Origin: Chloroflexota bacterium
GTDB taxonomy: Bacteria; Chloroflexota; Limnocylindria; Limnocylindrales; CSP1-4
NCBI GenBank assembly: GCA_021812735.1
Contig: JAKAMV010000017.1
Coordinates: forward strand, 1 to 32,769
Length of the DNA: 32,769 bases
Reading direction: 5' to 3'
Below, piece after piece: positions 1 to 8,036 of this stretch. Each line of letters starts with the position of its first letter. The first letter of the stretch is position 1. The position numbers and the translations under genes are program-made. Under the pieces are notes generated by a model. The model was not told where the DNA came from. It searched no databases and saw only the letters and a program-made list of their open reading frames with translations.

Positions 1-1550
1 TCGATCGGGACGAAGCAGGCTGCGTCGGGCCCGTCCTGCGCCAGGACCCCCGGCCAGATCCCGGCCGTGCCGCTGATCACCAGCACGTGGGCGTCGAAGT
101 GCCGAGCCAGGTCGAGGACGCTCGCGGGCGACTCGTCCGGCAGTCCCAGCGCGGGCACTCCCAGGGACCAGGCGATCCAGATCGGGTGATCCGCGATGAC
201 CGGAGCGGCGCTCGCCGGCGGGATGCCTGCGGTCGTCAATCGCGCGCCGAGGGCCGCGTACCGCGCCTCAGCCTCGCGCCCGACCCCCGCGATGCTGCCC
301 ACCGAGATCGTCAGGACGGGGATCGCCAGGACGGCCACCAGCACCGGCCCCAGCCAGGCCACCGGCCGTGTCCAGCCGCGCACCCGCCCGATCCGCACGA
401 GCAGCCCGTCGAGCGCCAGCAGGCACGCGATCAGCAGCAGCACCTGCACCGGCCCCGCCGCGTGGAGGAAGGTGCCCCAGGTGGTGGACACCGGGAAGAA
501 GAGCGTGGTGGCCGTGAAGGTGATCACGGAGAGCAGCAGCAGCGGCCGCAGCGCGCTGCCACGTCCCTGCCAGGGCAGCGCGATCAGCCCGATCGGGCCG
601 GCCGGGATGGCCGGGATCAGCAGTACGTCCACCAGGTTGTGCTCGAAACCCGTCACGCGGGCCCCGACGAGCCCGCCCAGGCCCTGGGCGAGGTAGCGGG
701 CCAGGGTGGGTTTGTCCTGCCAGGCGAAGATGTCGAAGCCGGTCACCGACAGCGCGTTGGCCAGCGCCTGCCCAGGAAGCGGCGAGCCGAACGCCAGCCA
801 GTCGCGGAGCATCCAGGGCAGGTAGATCGCGATCGAAATGACGGCCGGCACCGCGATCAGCCGGGCACGAGCGCGGCGGTCGAGGCGACCCGCGCCGAAC
901 CAGGCGAGGATCGCCCACGTCAGCGCCACCCAGAGCGCCTCGTTGCGCGCCAGCGCCGCCAGCCCCAGGACCACGCCGAGCGCAAGCAGCCGGGAGTCAC
1001 GGAGCGTGACGCCGCGCGGGTCCCGCAGGATCCGCGTCATCAGGAGACAGGCGGCCAGCGCCAGGACCGTGAACGGCGCCGTCGAGTCAGGGAGCGCGCC
1101 GTGCACCACCAGCGGTCCGTACGCGGCCGCCACCAGGCCCGTGCCGAGTGCCAGCGTTCGGGCACGCCCGGAGGGCAGACCCCGCTCCACGGCCACGTCC
1201 GCTGCCAGGCGCCAGGCGAGCACCGGGACCAGCGCGCCCACCAGCACGGCCGAGACCTGCGCGGCCCGGAAGGTGGCGCCGAGCAGCGCCATGGGGACGG
1301 CGTCCAGGAGGGTGGCCAGCGGCATCCACACCTCGAACGCGGCCCGCGGCACCACCAGCGGCGGGGTCTGGTAGCTCCACAGCGCCTGGCTGACGAGGCC
1401 GTGCCCCTCCAGCAGGTTGCGGGCGACCGCCACGTAATAGGCAGTGTCCTCGGGCACGGGATAGGGGATCTGCAGGGCGGCGAGCGCCCGTACCGCCAGG
1501 GCGGCGACGAAAACCACCCCGGCGCTCAGCCAGGCCTCGCGGCGGTTCAT
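1..1550 (-). CDS. GT39-like polytopic membrane glycosyltransferase (3' end outside window)
   Basis: An open frame runs from an ATG at 1550 off the left edge, giving at least 516 codons. It starts MNRREAWLSAGVV, then a first membrane helix and an acidic first-loop motif (PEDTAYYVAVARNLLEGHG), the hallmark of lipid-phosphosugar-dependent GT-C enzymes of the GT39/PMT superfamily. About ten hydrophobic segments follow, and a soluble C-terminal part ends near DAHVLVISGTAGIWPG. Such proteins move a sugar from a polyprenyl-phosphate donor to an acceptor on the outer face of the membrane; donor and acceptor cannot be read here. It is the last of three related minus-strand genes in 1-7.7 kb but is clearly more diverged than the other two. 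No good Shine-Dalgarno sequence precedes 1550, so a slightly earlier start is possible. Confidence 0.8.
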   Translation of the reverse strand, partial: MNRREAWLSAGVVFVAALAVRALAALQIPYPVPEDTAYYVAVARNLLEGHGLVSQALWSYQTPPLVVPRAAFEVWMPLATLLDAVPMALLGATFRAAQVSAVLVGALVPVLAWRLAADVAVERGLPSGRARTLALGTGLVAAAYGPLVVHGALPDSTAPFTVLALAACLLMTRILRDPRGVTLRDSRLLALGVVLGLAALARNEALWVALTWAILAWFGAGRLDRRARARLIAVPAVISIAIYLPWMLRDWLAFGSPLPGQALANALSVTGFDIFAWQDKPTLARYLAQGLGGLVGARVTGFEHNLVDVLLIPAIPAGPIGLIALPWQGRGSALRPLLLLSVITFTATTLFFPVSTTWGTFLHAAGPVQVLLLIACLLALDGLLVRIGRVRGWTRPVAWLGPVLVAVLAIPVLTISVGSIAGVGREAEARYAALGARLTTAGIPPASAAPVIADHPIWIAWSLGVPALGLPDESPASVLDLARHFDAHVLVISGTAGIWPGVLAQDGPDAACFVPI

Positions 1551-1674
1551 GGGGCGGCCGTGCGGCGGCCGTGCGGGTGAACGCACGCGCCAGCGCCGGA
1601 CCACCAGCCACCCGTCGGCTCGGTGCGTGCCGGTTCAGCACGGCCCTGAACGCCCGAGTGCCTGGGAGCGACGC

Positions 1675-2919
1675 TCATGCTGTCAGCGCGCCGACCGCGA
1701 TCTGCAGGACGCCGTCCGGCCGAGCGAGCGAGTAGCCGGTACCCGTGATGACTCCCAGCGCAAGGGGTTCTGCCCCCGTCACCAGGGCCTTGAGCCTGAG
1801 CAGGTTGGCAGCCGCCTCGTCGACGACGGGCGGACTCGAGCCCAGCTTGATCTCGAAGGCCGCCCATCCCCCGTCGGGCAACTCGATGATCGCATCGGCT
1901 TCGAGACCGTTGCTGTCCCGGTAGTGGAACAGCTGCGCGTCGAGCACCTGCGCAAAGACACGGAGGTCACGCACGACGAGCGACTCGAACAGGAAGCCCA
2001 TCCACTGGATCTCCCGCAGCACGCGCTCCGGGTTCGCGTTCAGCGCGGCGGTCGCAAGCGACGGATCGGCGAAGTGGCGGACCGGGGAAGCACGGAGCCG
2101 GGTCCGACTCCGCAACGCGGGCTGCCAGGCGGGGAGATCGTCCGTCACCATCAGGCGGGCCAGCGCAGCAAGATAGACGCTGATCGTCTCGGCCGAATAC
2201 ATCCCATCGGTCCCGTTGGCGTCCGCAGTGAGCGATTGGATGGACGCGGGCGTGGCGACGTTGCGGGCGAGCGACGAGATCAGGCGGCGGACTCCGTTCG
2301 GATCCCGCCGGACCCCGTCCAGGCGCTGGACGTCGACCCGGCAGACGTCCTCGATGTAGCCGCCCATGGCGCGCAGCGCCTGGGTTGCCGACAGCCCCAG
2401 GTGGCCTGGCCAGCCGCCGACGACGATCCGCTCGGCAAGATCTGAGACGGTGAGGCCCGGGTCGGGCGCCGCCACCCGCTCGCCGCGAAGCAGCGCCGCG
2501 AGTGACACCGTGCCCGCCGAGTGGCCGGTCTCCGACAGCGTCATGGGCCGCATCCGCAGGTGGATGAAGCGACCGGCACCGGAGTGCCGGGCGGGGTCGT
2601 CACGCGGAACCGCCGAACCGGCGAGGATGAACTGGCCCGTCGCCTGGCGGTCGTCGACGGCGTGCCGGATGTAGTTCCACAAGTCGGGCTCCACTTGCCA
2701 CTCGTCGATGAGACGTGGCGTCGCGCCCCGGAGAAGCAGGTTGGGGTCCGCGGCGAATGCCTGGCGTGCTGCCGCGGTATCCACCCGGACCTGGCTGCGC
2801 GAGGCCCGTCGTCCGGTCTCGGTCTTGCCGACGGCCCGGGGACCCTCGAGGACGACGGCACCGACAGCCTCGAGCGAGGCCCCGAGCAACGCATCGGTCA
2901 CGCGCGGGCGGTACTGCAT
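1675..2919 (-). CDS. AAA_14 family ATPase with C-terminal DUF4143 domain
   Basis: The protein is about 414 aa and shows a Walker A motif (EGPRAVGKTE) about 25 residues in, a Walker B-like LIDEW, and a sensor-like ILAGSA segment. The C-terminal DUF4143 half ends in a nuclease-fold-like signature, GLEADAIIEL then WAAFEIKLGS, resembling the PD-(D/E)XK core. Family members are stand-alone predicted ATPases of unproven function, often scattered as accessory genes next to toxin-antitoxin systems. The start at 2919 (MQYRPRVTDALL) matches the usual family N-terminus. In-frame alternatives are ATG 2949 and TTG 2955, which would add 10-12 residues. It sits alone between two glycosyltransferase genes on the same strand, with 163 bases upstream and 124 downstream, and is probably unrelated to glycan synthesis. 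Confidence 0.85.
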   Translation of the reverse strand: MQYRPRVTDALLGASLEAVGAVVLEGPRAVGKTETGRRASRSQVRVDTAAARQAFAADPNLLLRGATPRLIDEWQVEPDLWNYIRHAVDDRQATGQFILAGSAVPRDDPARHSGAGRFIHLRMRPMTLSETGHSAGTVSLAALLRGERVAAPDPGLTVSDLAERIVVGGWPGHLGLSATQALRAMGGYIEDVCRVDVQRLDGVRRDPNGVRRLISSLARNVATPASIQSLTADANGTDGMYSAETISVYLAALARLMVTDDLPAWQPALRSRTRLRASPVRHFADPSLATAALNANPERVLREIQWMGFLFESLVVRDLRVFAQVLDAQLFHYRDSNGLEADAIIELPDGGWAAFEIKLGSSPPVVDEAAANLLRLKALVTGAEPLALGVITGTGYSLARPDGVLQIAVGALTA

Positions 2920-3082
2920 GCGGGGGAGTGTGGGACGAAGGGGCACCATCGTCAAGTTCCAACCGGCTATCTGCAGCGTCTTGAGGCCGATCTTTGCAGC
3001 GCCGCCGGCCCCGCATCTGCGGTCTCAGCAACCGGGAGGATGCAGTCCGTGCGGTCAGGAACCGGGGCGCGACGGCCACGGC

Positions 3083-4960
3083 TCACCGCGCGACCAGCAT
3101 CGCGGCCCCGCCCGAGCTGCAGCCGGGCAGCGCCTGGTCGAAGCAGACCGGGTAGATGACGGCCTGGACCGATGCGGCCGGTGCGCCGGGTGCGCCCGAG
3201 CCGCCGGGCGCGCCCGATGCGCCCGATGCGCCCGGCACGCTCGAGTCGGTGGCCTCCGGTAACACGAATGCCGGTGGCCCGAGCCACGCCGGCGGTGCGG
3301 CGCCCGCGAGCAGCGGCGCCAGTGCCGGCACCGCGCCGGTCCGCTCGAGCACGAGCCAGCGCACCCCGTACGCCCGGGCCGCCTGCTCGATCACCGGAAG
3401 CGGATCGTTCGGGATCACCACCCCGCCGTGCCCCGTCAGGTACTCGAACGTCGCCGTGTCGATCGACATCAGCAGGTCACCCGGGACGGCGAGCCGGTCG
3501 ATCGCCGCCGTCAGCTGCGCGCGTTCGGCCAGCGTCGACTCCCAGCCGGCGCGCACCGACGCCGCCGCGAGCGCGGATCCCGCGATCACGAGGGCGAGCA
3601 CCGCCACGCCGAGCAGCCGCGCCAGCCGGACGGCGTCCAGCGAGCGGCGCCGGGCCGCGACCCACCCGGCGACGGCCACGATCCCCTCCATCGCGAGCCA
3701 GTACGTGACCGGCGCCAGCGACACGCTTGCGTGCAGGAACATGCCGTTCGGGACGTGGATCGCGAAGAGCAACCCAGAGAACAGGAGCAGCACGAGCGCG
3801 GCCACCAGCCACGGCCCGGTCTCGGTCGAGCGTCGCCGGATCCACCACCCGACGGCCGCGAACGGCGCGAGAAACATGGCACACACCAGCGCGAGGTAGA
3901 TCCCGATCGCCGCCACGAACCCCATCACGCGGCTTCCCACCAGCGCGCCCAACGGCTGCGCCAGGAACGCGGCAAGCGTGCGCGGCGCAGTGACGCTGTC
4001 GAGCTCGGCGAAGGAGCGGAGCCACAGGATCCCGTAGCCCGTCGACGGCGAGATGCTGCCGAAGACGGCCAGCTGACGGATCCACCACGGCCCGACCACC
4101 ACCAGGAAGGCGAGGGCACACCCCACGGCGGCGACGAACGGGATGGCCGGCGCGCCTGGTCGAGCCGATGCGGGCGCCTGGCCGGGGTGGCTCGCTCCGG
4201 CGGGCGCGCCCGGGGGTTCCGGAGGGGTCACCCGGGCTGTGCGCCAGGCCCTCCAGCGGTCCCACGCGAAGGCCGCGGCCGGGGCTGCCGCGAGCAGCGC
4301 CCCGTCGGTGCGGGCCAGCGTCGCCAGCCCGATCAGCAGCCCTGCCGCCACGAACGACCGCGCGTGCCCCCGCAGCCCGCGCGATGTGAACCACAGCGCC
4401 GTCCCGCCCAGCACCATGGTCAGCGCGAAGTTGTCCGGCTGCGCCATGAACACGGTGGTCAGCCCCGGCACCGCACCCAGGATCCCGGATCCGACCTGGA
4501 CCAGCGGCGATGCGCCCGCGTCGCGCGCGATCGCCCAGCCGAGGGGCGCGGCGAGTGCGCCAACCAGCACGAACGGCAGCAGCGAGGCGAGCTGGGTCGG
4601 GCCGAGCAGCCAGATGAACGGCACCTGGACCATGGAGGCGAGCGGCGCCCAGTGCGCGTTGCTGGGCACCGGCAGGTGCGGGTTGGCCGGGATCCGCCCC
4701 CCCACGTCGATGAACGTCCAGAGGAAGTTCTCGGTGAACCCTTTCCCGGCCGCCAGGTTGCGCGCGATGTCCACGTAGTACGCAGGATCGGGGTAGGCCG
4801 GGTCGGGGGTTAGGGCGGCCAGCACCGCACGGATCGTGAGCGCGATCAGGAACAGGGCGACGGGGACGAAAGCAGCGGCCACAAACGAGCCCGGTCGATC
4901 ACGTGGCGTGACGTGATCCGACGGGAGGTCCCCCCGTTCAGGCAGGCGGGAATGCGACAT
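3083..4960 (-). CDS. GT39-like polytopic membrane glycosyltransferase with Gly/Ala/Pro-rich insert
   Basis: This 625 aa membrane protein has a short cytoplasmic N-terminus, a first helix near residues 30-50 and the acidic loop motif PDPAYYVDIARNLAAGKGF expected of GT-C transferases. It then has conserved stretches (SNAHWAPLAS, VPFIWLLGPT, AQPDNFALTMVLG, LARTDGALL) and roughly ten further helices. The same stretches recur almost unchanged in the gene at 5885-7684, so the two are paralogues from a local duplication. There are two low-complexity inserts: a Pro/Ala-rich loop near residues 247-272 and a collagen-like Gly-x-x tract near 575-600, just before a short Cys-containing tail. The likely role is transfer of a sugar from polyprenyl phosphate outside the cytoplasm. 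Start is the ATG at 4960, 72 bases after the PIN toxin gene. The substrate is unknown. Confidence 0.85.
   Translation of the reverse strand: MSHSRLPERGDLPSDHVTPRDRPGSFVAAAFVPVALFLIALTIRAVLAALTPDPAYPDPAYYVDIARNLAAGKGFTENFLWTFIDVGGRIPANPHLPVPSNAHWAPLASMVQVPFIWLLGPTQLASLLPFVLVGALAAPLGWAIARDAGASPLVQVGSGILGAVPGLTTVFMAQPDNFALTMVLGGTALWFTSRGLRGHARSFVAAGLLIGLATLARTDGALLAAAPAAAFAWDRWRAWRTARVTPPEPPGAPAGASHPGQAPASARPGAPAIPFVAAVGCALAFLVVVGPWWIRQLAVFGSISPSTGYGILWLRSFAELDSVTAPRTLAAFLAQPLGALVGSRVMGFVAAIGIYLALVCAMFLAPFAAVGWWIRRRSTETGPWLVAALVLLLFSGLLFAIHVPNGMFLHASVSLAPVTYWLAMEGIVAVAGWVAARRRSLDAVRLARLLGVAVLALVIAGSALAAASVRAGWESTLAERAQLTAAIDRLAVPGDLLMSIDTATFEYLTGHGGVVIPNDPLPVIEQAARAYGVRWLVLERTGAVPALAPLLAGAAPPAWLGPPAFVLPEATDSSVPGASGASGAPGGSGAPGAPAASVQAVIYPVCFDQALPGCSSGGAAMLVAR
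3171..3240 (+). repeat. Short GC-rich tandem repeat inside the 3083-4960 gene
   Basis: The tract is built from imperfect copies of a 9-base unit close to gcgcccgat on the plus strand, and two copies in succession are exact. On the coding (minus) strand it encodes alternating Gly/Ala/Ser/Pro triplets giving the collagen-like stretch near the C-terminus. Since 9 is a multiple of 3, copy-number change would lengthen or shorten the protein without shifting frame. The paralogue at 5885-7684 has no such tract at the equivalent place. Confidence 0.6.
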
Positions 4961-5032
4961 GAAAGTCCGTCTACCCAGCGATGCGACAGGCGCGCGGGAC
5001 CGCGGCCCTGCGACCGACTCCGTTCTTGGCCG

Positions 5033-5461
5033 TCACTCCAGGGAGATCCCGGCCAGCGACAGCCCGGCAGCGTACGCGGCCCAGGCGAGGTCCCGGTCCC
5101 AGGTCACGATCACCGTCTCCTCCGGGTCGAGCACCAGAGACGACGCGAGGTGAATGGCGTCGTAGCCGCGCAGGCTGCTCTGCTCCGCGATGTCCCCGGC
5201 GGCTCGGGCGATGGTCGCATCGACCTCGACGACCTCCATTGCCTGAAAGCGCGCTTCCAGGGACCGCCTGGTCTCGGCCAGTTGCGCATCGGCGACCCTG
5301 CCCTGGCGTCGAGCTGCTGCCAGGGCCGCACGGGCCTCGACGTAGGTGACCCGGCTCGTGACGGCGACTCCGGTGGACTCCCAGATGGCCATGGCCAGAT
5401 CGGATCCCGGCTCGGCTACGAGCAGCTTCAGCAGGCCGGACGTGTCGAAATAGGCGTTCAC
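5033..5461 (-). CDS. PIN-domain ribonuclease toxin (VapC-like)
   Basis: This 142 aa protein starts at the GTG at 5461 (VNAYFDTSGLLKLL). It carries the acidic residues of the PIN nuclease active site in the expected order: the Asp of YFDTS, the Glu of TYVEARAAL, the Asp of GYDAIHLAS and the Asp of TWDRDL. PIN toxins are Mg-dependent endoribonucleases that cut specific RNAs and are held inactive by their antitoxin. The gene overlaps the antitoxin stop by four bases (GTGA), the usual translational coupling in such pairs. A longer in-frame reading back to 5773 exists but covers the antitoxin and has no coding character, so it is rejected. Confidence 0.9.
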   Translation of the reverse strand: MNAYFDTSGLLKLLVAEPGSDLAMAIWESTGVAVTSRVTYVEARAALAAARRQGRVADAQLAETRRSLEARFQAMEVVEVDATIARAAGDIAEQSSLRGYDAIHLASSLVLDPEETVIVTWDRDLAWAAYAAGLSLAGISLE

Positions 5462-5718
5462 CGCCGCTGCTCGATGACGATATCCGAGATCGACCCCAGT
5501 CCCGTGACCTGGCCGTACTCGGCATTCGGCCTCTTGGGGAGCCGGGCTGGCGTGATGATTCCCGCAGCGACCAGTCGCTCGTACGTCGAGAGTCCCTTCG
5601 CCGGGATCAGCCGAGCGACCGGCTTGCCGCGCTCGGTCACGGTGACCTCCGTGCCCCGCTGAACTGCGGCCAGCCACTCGGCCAGGTGATCCCGGAGCTG
5701 CTTGACTCCCACCTCCAT
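5458..5718 (-). CDS. Phd/YefM-type antitoxin (VapB-like partner of the PIN toxin)
   Basis: This 86 aa protein begins at the ATG at 5718 with MEVGVKQLRDHLAEWLAAV, then EVTVTERGKPVARLIP. That is the characteristic Phd/YefM N-terminal DNA-binding fold: an Ala/Leu-rich helix, then a strand with RGKPVA and an ending Ile-Pro. The C-terminal 35 residues would be the toxin-binding tail. A strong ribosome binding site, GGAGGT at 5725-5730, lies six bases upstream, so the start is well supported and the longer frame to 5955 is not. The family represses its own promoter, and an inverted repeat lies directly over this ribosome binding site. Confidence 0.9.
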   Translation of the reverse strand: MEVGVKQLRDHLAEWLAAVQRGTEVTVTERGKPVARLIPAKGLSTYERLVAAGIITPARLPKRPNAEYGQVTGLGSISDIVIEQRR

Positions 5719-5720
5719 CG

Positions 5721-5747
5721 GTACACCTCCGTCGGTCTGGAGTGTAC
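5721..5747 (-). promoter_or_regulatory. Candidate toxin-antitoxin operator overlapping the antitoxin ribosome binding site
   Basis: On the plus strand GTACACCTCC (5721-5730), eight bases and GGAGTGTAC (5739-5747) form an inverted repeat with one extra base in the left arm. The left arm contains the complement of the GGAGGT ribosome binding site of the antitoxin. A dimeric Phd-type repressor binding here would block both RNA polymerase and ribosome access. The palindrome is seen; the regulatory role is inferred from family habit. Confidence 0.5.
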
Positions 5748-5884
5748 GCTTCGTCGCAACAGCATGCGGCCACACGCTCCTCGCCATCCAGGGGATCGAC
5801 GATTGCGGCACGGACCCAGTCGAGCCAGAGCGCGCCGAATGGCAGGCTGACCAGCGCCAGCCCTCCCAGGGCCGGGCCGGCGCG

Positions 5885-7684
5885 TCACGGCCCGCAACGC
5901 GGGTCGCCCGGCGAGAGGCACACGGCGTAGAGCGCCGCCTGAGGAAGCGTGGCATCCGGCCCCGTGTCCGAGGGGGCGGCCGGCACCACCGCCAGCGGCC
6001 TCGATAGCCACGACGGGTGCATGGTCCCCGCCAGGACGGGGCGCAGCGACGGCACCAGCTGATCCTTCTCCAGGATCAGCCAGCGCACGTCGTACAGCGC
6101 CGCTGCCTTCTCCACCACGGGAAGCGGGTCGTTGGGCGTCGCCACGCCGGTGAGGCCCCAGCGATACCAGTACGCGCCCGGGTCGGCGCTCATCAGCCGG
6201 TCCGTGGCCGGGATCGAGTGCTGCGCCATGAGCGCCGTCCGGTAGTTCGCCTCGTGCTGCCACGCGCCCGCTAGGAGCACAGTGGCCACCGCGCCGATGG
6301 CCCACACGAGGCCCACCGCGACCACGGTGAAGTTGCGGGTCGCGCGTGGCACGTCCCAGTGCGGCCGTCGGGCGGCAACCCAACGTACGGACGCACCGAT
6401 TCCCACGATCGAAAGCAGGTACGCGTGTGGCGCGAGGGCCATCCCGGAGTGAAGCGCCATCCCGTAGGGGAGGTGGACGGCGAAGACGAGCGCGCTGAAG
6501 ACGAAGAACGTGACCCCGTAGACCAGCCACGGGCGGAAGTCGGCGAAGTGGCGGTGAAGCCATGCCCCGATGAGCATGAAGGGCACGAGCACGATCAGGA
6601 GCGGCTGCGTCCCGAGCACGATGATCGCCGCACCGAGCCCGCCGATCCGGCTCGCGAGGAGCGGGCCCAGTCCCTGGGCGAGGAACGTAGCCGGCGTGGT
6701 CTGATCCGACACGCTGAACAGGTCGTTGTAGTTACGGATCCACAGGATCCGTCCGCTCGAGGAGGACGGCGAGATCGAGCCGAACAACTGCAGGTCGCGG
6801 ATCCACCATGGCGCCATGACCAGGAGGAAGAGCCCGAAGCAGGCGATGGCGGCGATCCAGCCGATCCGGATTGGGGTCCTTGCGGCGGCCACAGACGAGA
6901 CCGCGGCCGACGCCCGGTGCCGCTGCCCCCGCACCCATCCTCGCCAGCGCGGCCACTGCTCGGCCAGGAACGCCACGATGAACGGCACCCCCAGGAGCGC
7001 GCCGTCGGTGCGGGCCAGCATCGCCAGTCCCACCGCCACGCCGCCCAGCGCGAACGCGATCCGGTTCCCCGCGGCGCCCCGGACGCAGAGCCACATCGCC
7101 GTGACGCCCAGCACCATGAAGAGCGAGAAGTTGTCCGGCTGCGACATGTACGGTGCGACGGCGCCCGGCATGGCCATCAGCAACCCGGCCGCGATCGAGG
7201 TCCGACGTCCGAGCCCGGCCTCCATCCCCAGCTGGTAGGTGATCGAGGCGCCCAGCGCCGAGAGGAGCCAGAAGGGGAGGCAGGAGGCCAGGTAGGTCGG
7301 GCCCAGCAGCCAGATGAACGGCACTCCGACGATAGAGGCGAGCGGCATCCAGTGCTCGTTCGATGGGATCGGGAGCACGCCGACCGCGGGCAGATGACCG
7401 CCGGTGTCGACGAAGGCCCAGATGTACGGGATCGTGAAGCCGTGCCCGGCGGCGATCTCCCGTGCGGTGGCGAGGTAGTAGACCGCGTCGGGGTAGCCCG
7501 GTGCGAGGAACGGGAGCGCCGTCACCACGCGGGCGAGGAAGGTGACCGCGAAGAGGACGACAGGCATGCGCAGCGAGGTCGGGATGGCGAGCGCGCGCCA
7601 CGAGCGGTCCGCCACCACGACGGGCACGGCCTCAGCCTCGGGCGCTCCCAATCCTCCAGTCACCCGGTCGATGTGATCGGTCAT
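5885..7684 (-). CDS. GT39-like polytopic membrane glycosyltransferase
   Basis: This 599 aa protein is paralogous to the one at 3083-4960. Shared landmarks, in order, are PDAVYYLATAREIAAGHGF (acidic first loop), SNEHWMPLAS, VPFIWLLGPTYLASCLPFW, MSQPDNFSLFMVLG, LARTDGALLG and APWWIRDLQLFGSISPS. About ten to twelve hydrophobic helices alternate with these loops. The C-terminal extramembrane part contains DVRWLILEKDQLVPSL, matching the VRWLVLERTGAVPAL of its paralogue. The predicted activity is transfer of a sugar from polyprenyl phosphate on the outer membrane face; the specificity is not readable. The ATG at 7684 follows the stop of the truncated transferase at 7695 by only ten bases, so both may once have shared a transcript. 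Downstream it is followed by the antitoxin promoter region. Confidence 0.87.
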   Translation of the reverse strand: MTDHIDRVTGGLGAPEAEAVPVVVADRSWRALAIPTSLRMPVVLFAVTFLARVVTALPFLAPGYPDAVYYLATAREIAAGHGFTIPYIWAFVDTGGHLPAVGVLPIPSNEHWMPLASIVGVPFIWLLGPTYLASCLPFWLLSALGASITYQLGMEAGLGRRTSIAAGLLMAMPGAVAPYMSQPDNFSLFMVLGVTAMWLCVRGAAGNRIAFALGGVAVGLAMLARTDGALLGVPFIVAFLAEQWPRWRGWVRGQRHRASAAVSSVAAARTPIRIGWIAAIACFGLFLLVMAPWWIRDLQLFGSISPSSSSGRILWIRNYNDLFSVSDQTTPATFLAQGLGPLLASRIGGLGAAIIVLGTQPLLIVLVPFMLIGAWLHRHFADFRPWLVYGVTFFVFSALVFAVHLPYGMALHSGMALAPHAYLLSIVGIGASVRWVAARRPHWDVPRATRNFTVVAVGLVWAIGAVATVLLAGAWQHEANYRTALMAQHSIPATDRLMSADPGAYWYRWGLTGVATPNDPLPVVEKAAALYDVRWLILEKDQLVPSLRPVLAGTMHPSWLSRPLAVVPAAPSDTGPDATLPQAALYAVCLSPGDPRCGP

Positions 7685-7694
7685 CGCTGGCGCG

Positions 7695-8036
7695 TCACGC
7701 CGTCATGCCCCCGTCGTCCGTCGCCCCGGGGACCCATACGAACGGGCAGGCGACCATCCGCTGGCCGCTGATCGGCGCCGCGGGATGCACATTGCGCGCG
7801 ATCCCCAGGCACCACCACCCGTCCCAGCTGGTCAGGCTGGAGAGGAGCGGGATGCCGGAGCCGGGGACGAGCTTCGGATTGCGCGCCACCAGATGCTCGG
7901 CTGCAAACGCGGCAAGTGGCACGATCAGATGCGACGCGCCCCAGGCGGTAACGACCCAGCGCGCCGGAGCGTGCAGGTGGGTCAGACTCCCCGAGTGGAC
8001 CCGCGCCAGTCCCGGTGCGACCTTGCGAGAGGACAT
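7695..8036 (-). pseudogene. Truncated GT-C (PIG-V-like mannosyltransferase) N-terminal remnant
   Basis: This 113 aa frame has one hydrophobic stretch (VVTAWGASHLIVPLAAFAAEHL), then TSWDGWWCLGIARNVHPAAPISG. The W-D-G-W-W-x-L-G-I-A-R segment is the catalytic first-loop signature of PIG-V/GT39-type mannosyltransferases, which are normally 350-500 aa with many helices. Here the frame ends about 30 residues later, after text that no longer looks like the family (RMVACPFVWVPG), and no hydrophobic continuation is seen in other frames before the next gene at 7684. I read it as the surviving 5' end of a gene cut by deletion. It could still be translated as a short membrane peptide. Confidence 0.55.

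Noticed and set aside
87..1580. Plus-strand 497-codon open frame
   Set aside because: Antisense to the GT39-like gene; the translation is dominated by Arg, Gly, Gln and His as in GC-rich shadow frames, with no motif.
3428..4813. Plus-strand 461-codon open frame
   Set aside because: Shadow of the 3083-4960 membrane gene; Arg/Glu/Gln/His-rich and without domain features.
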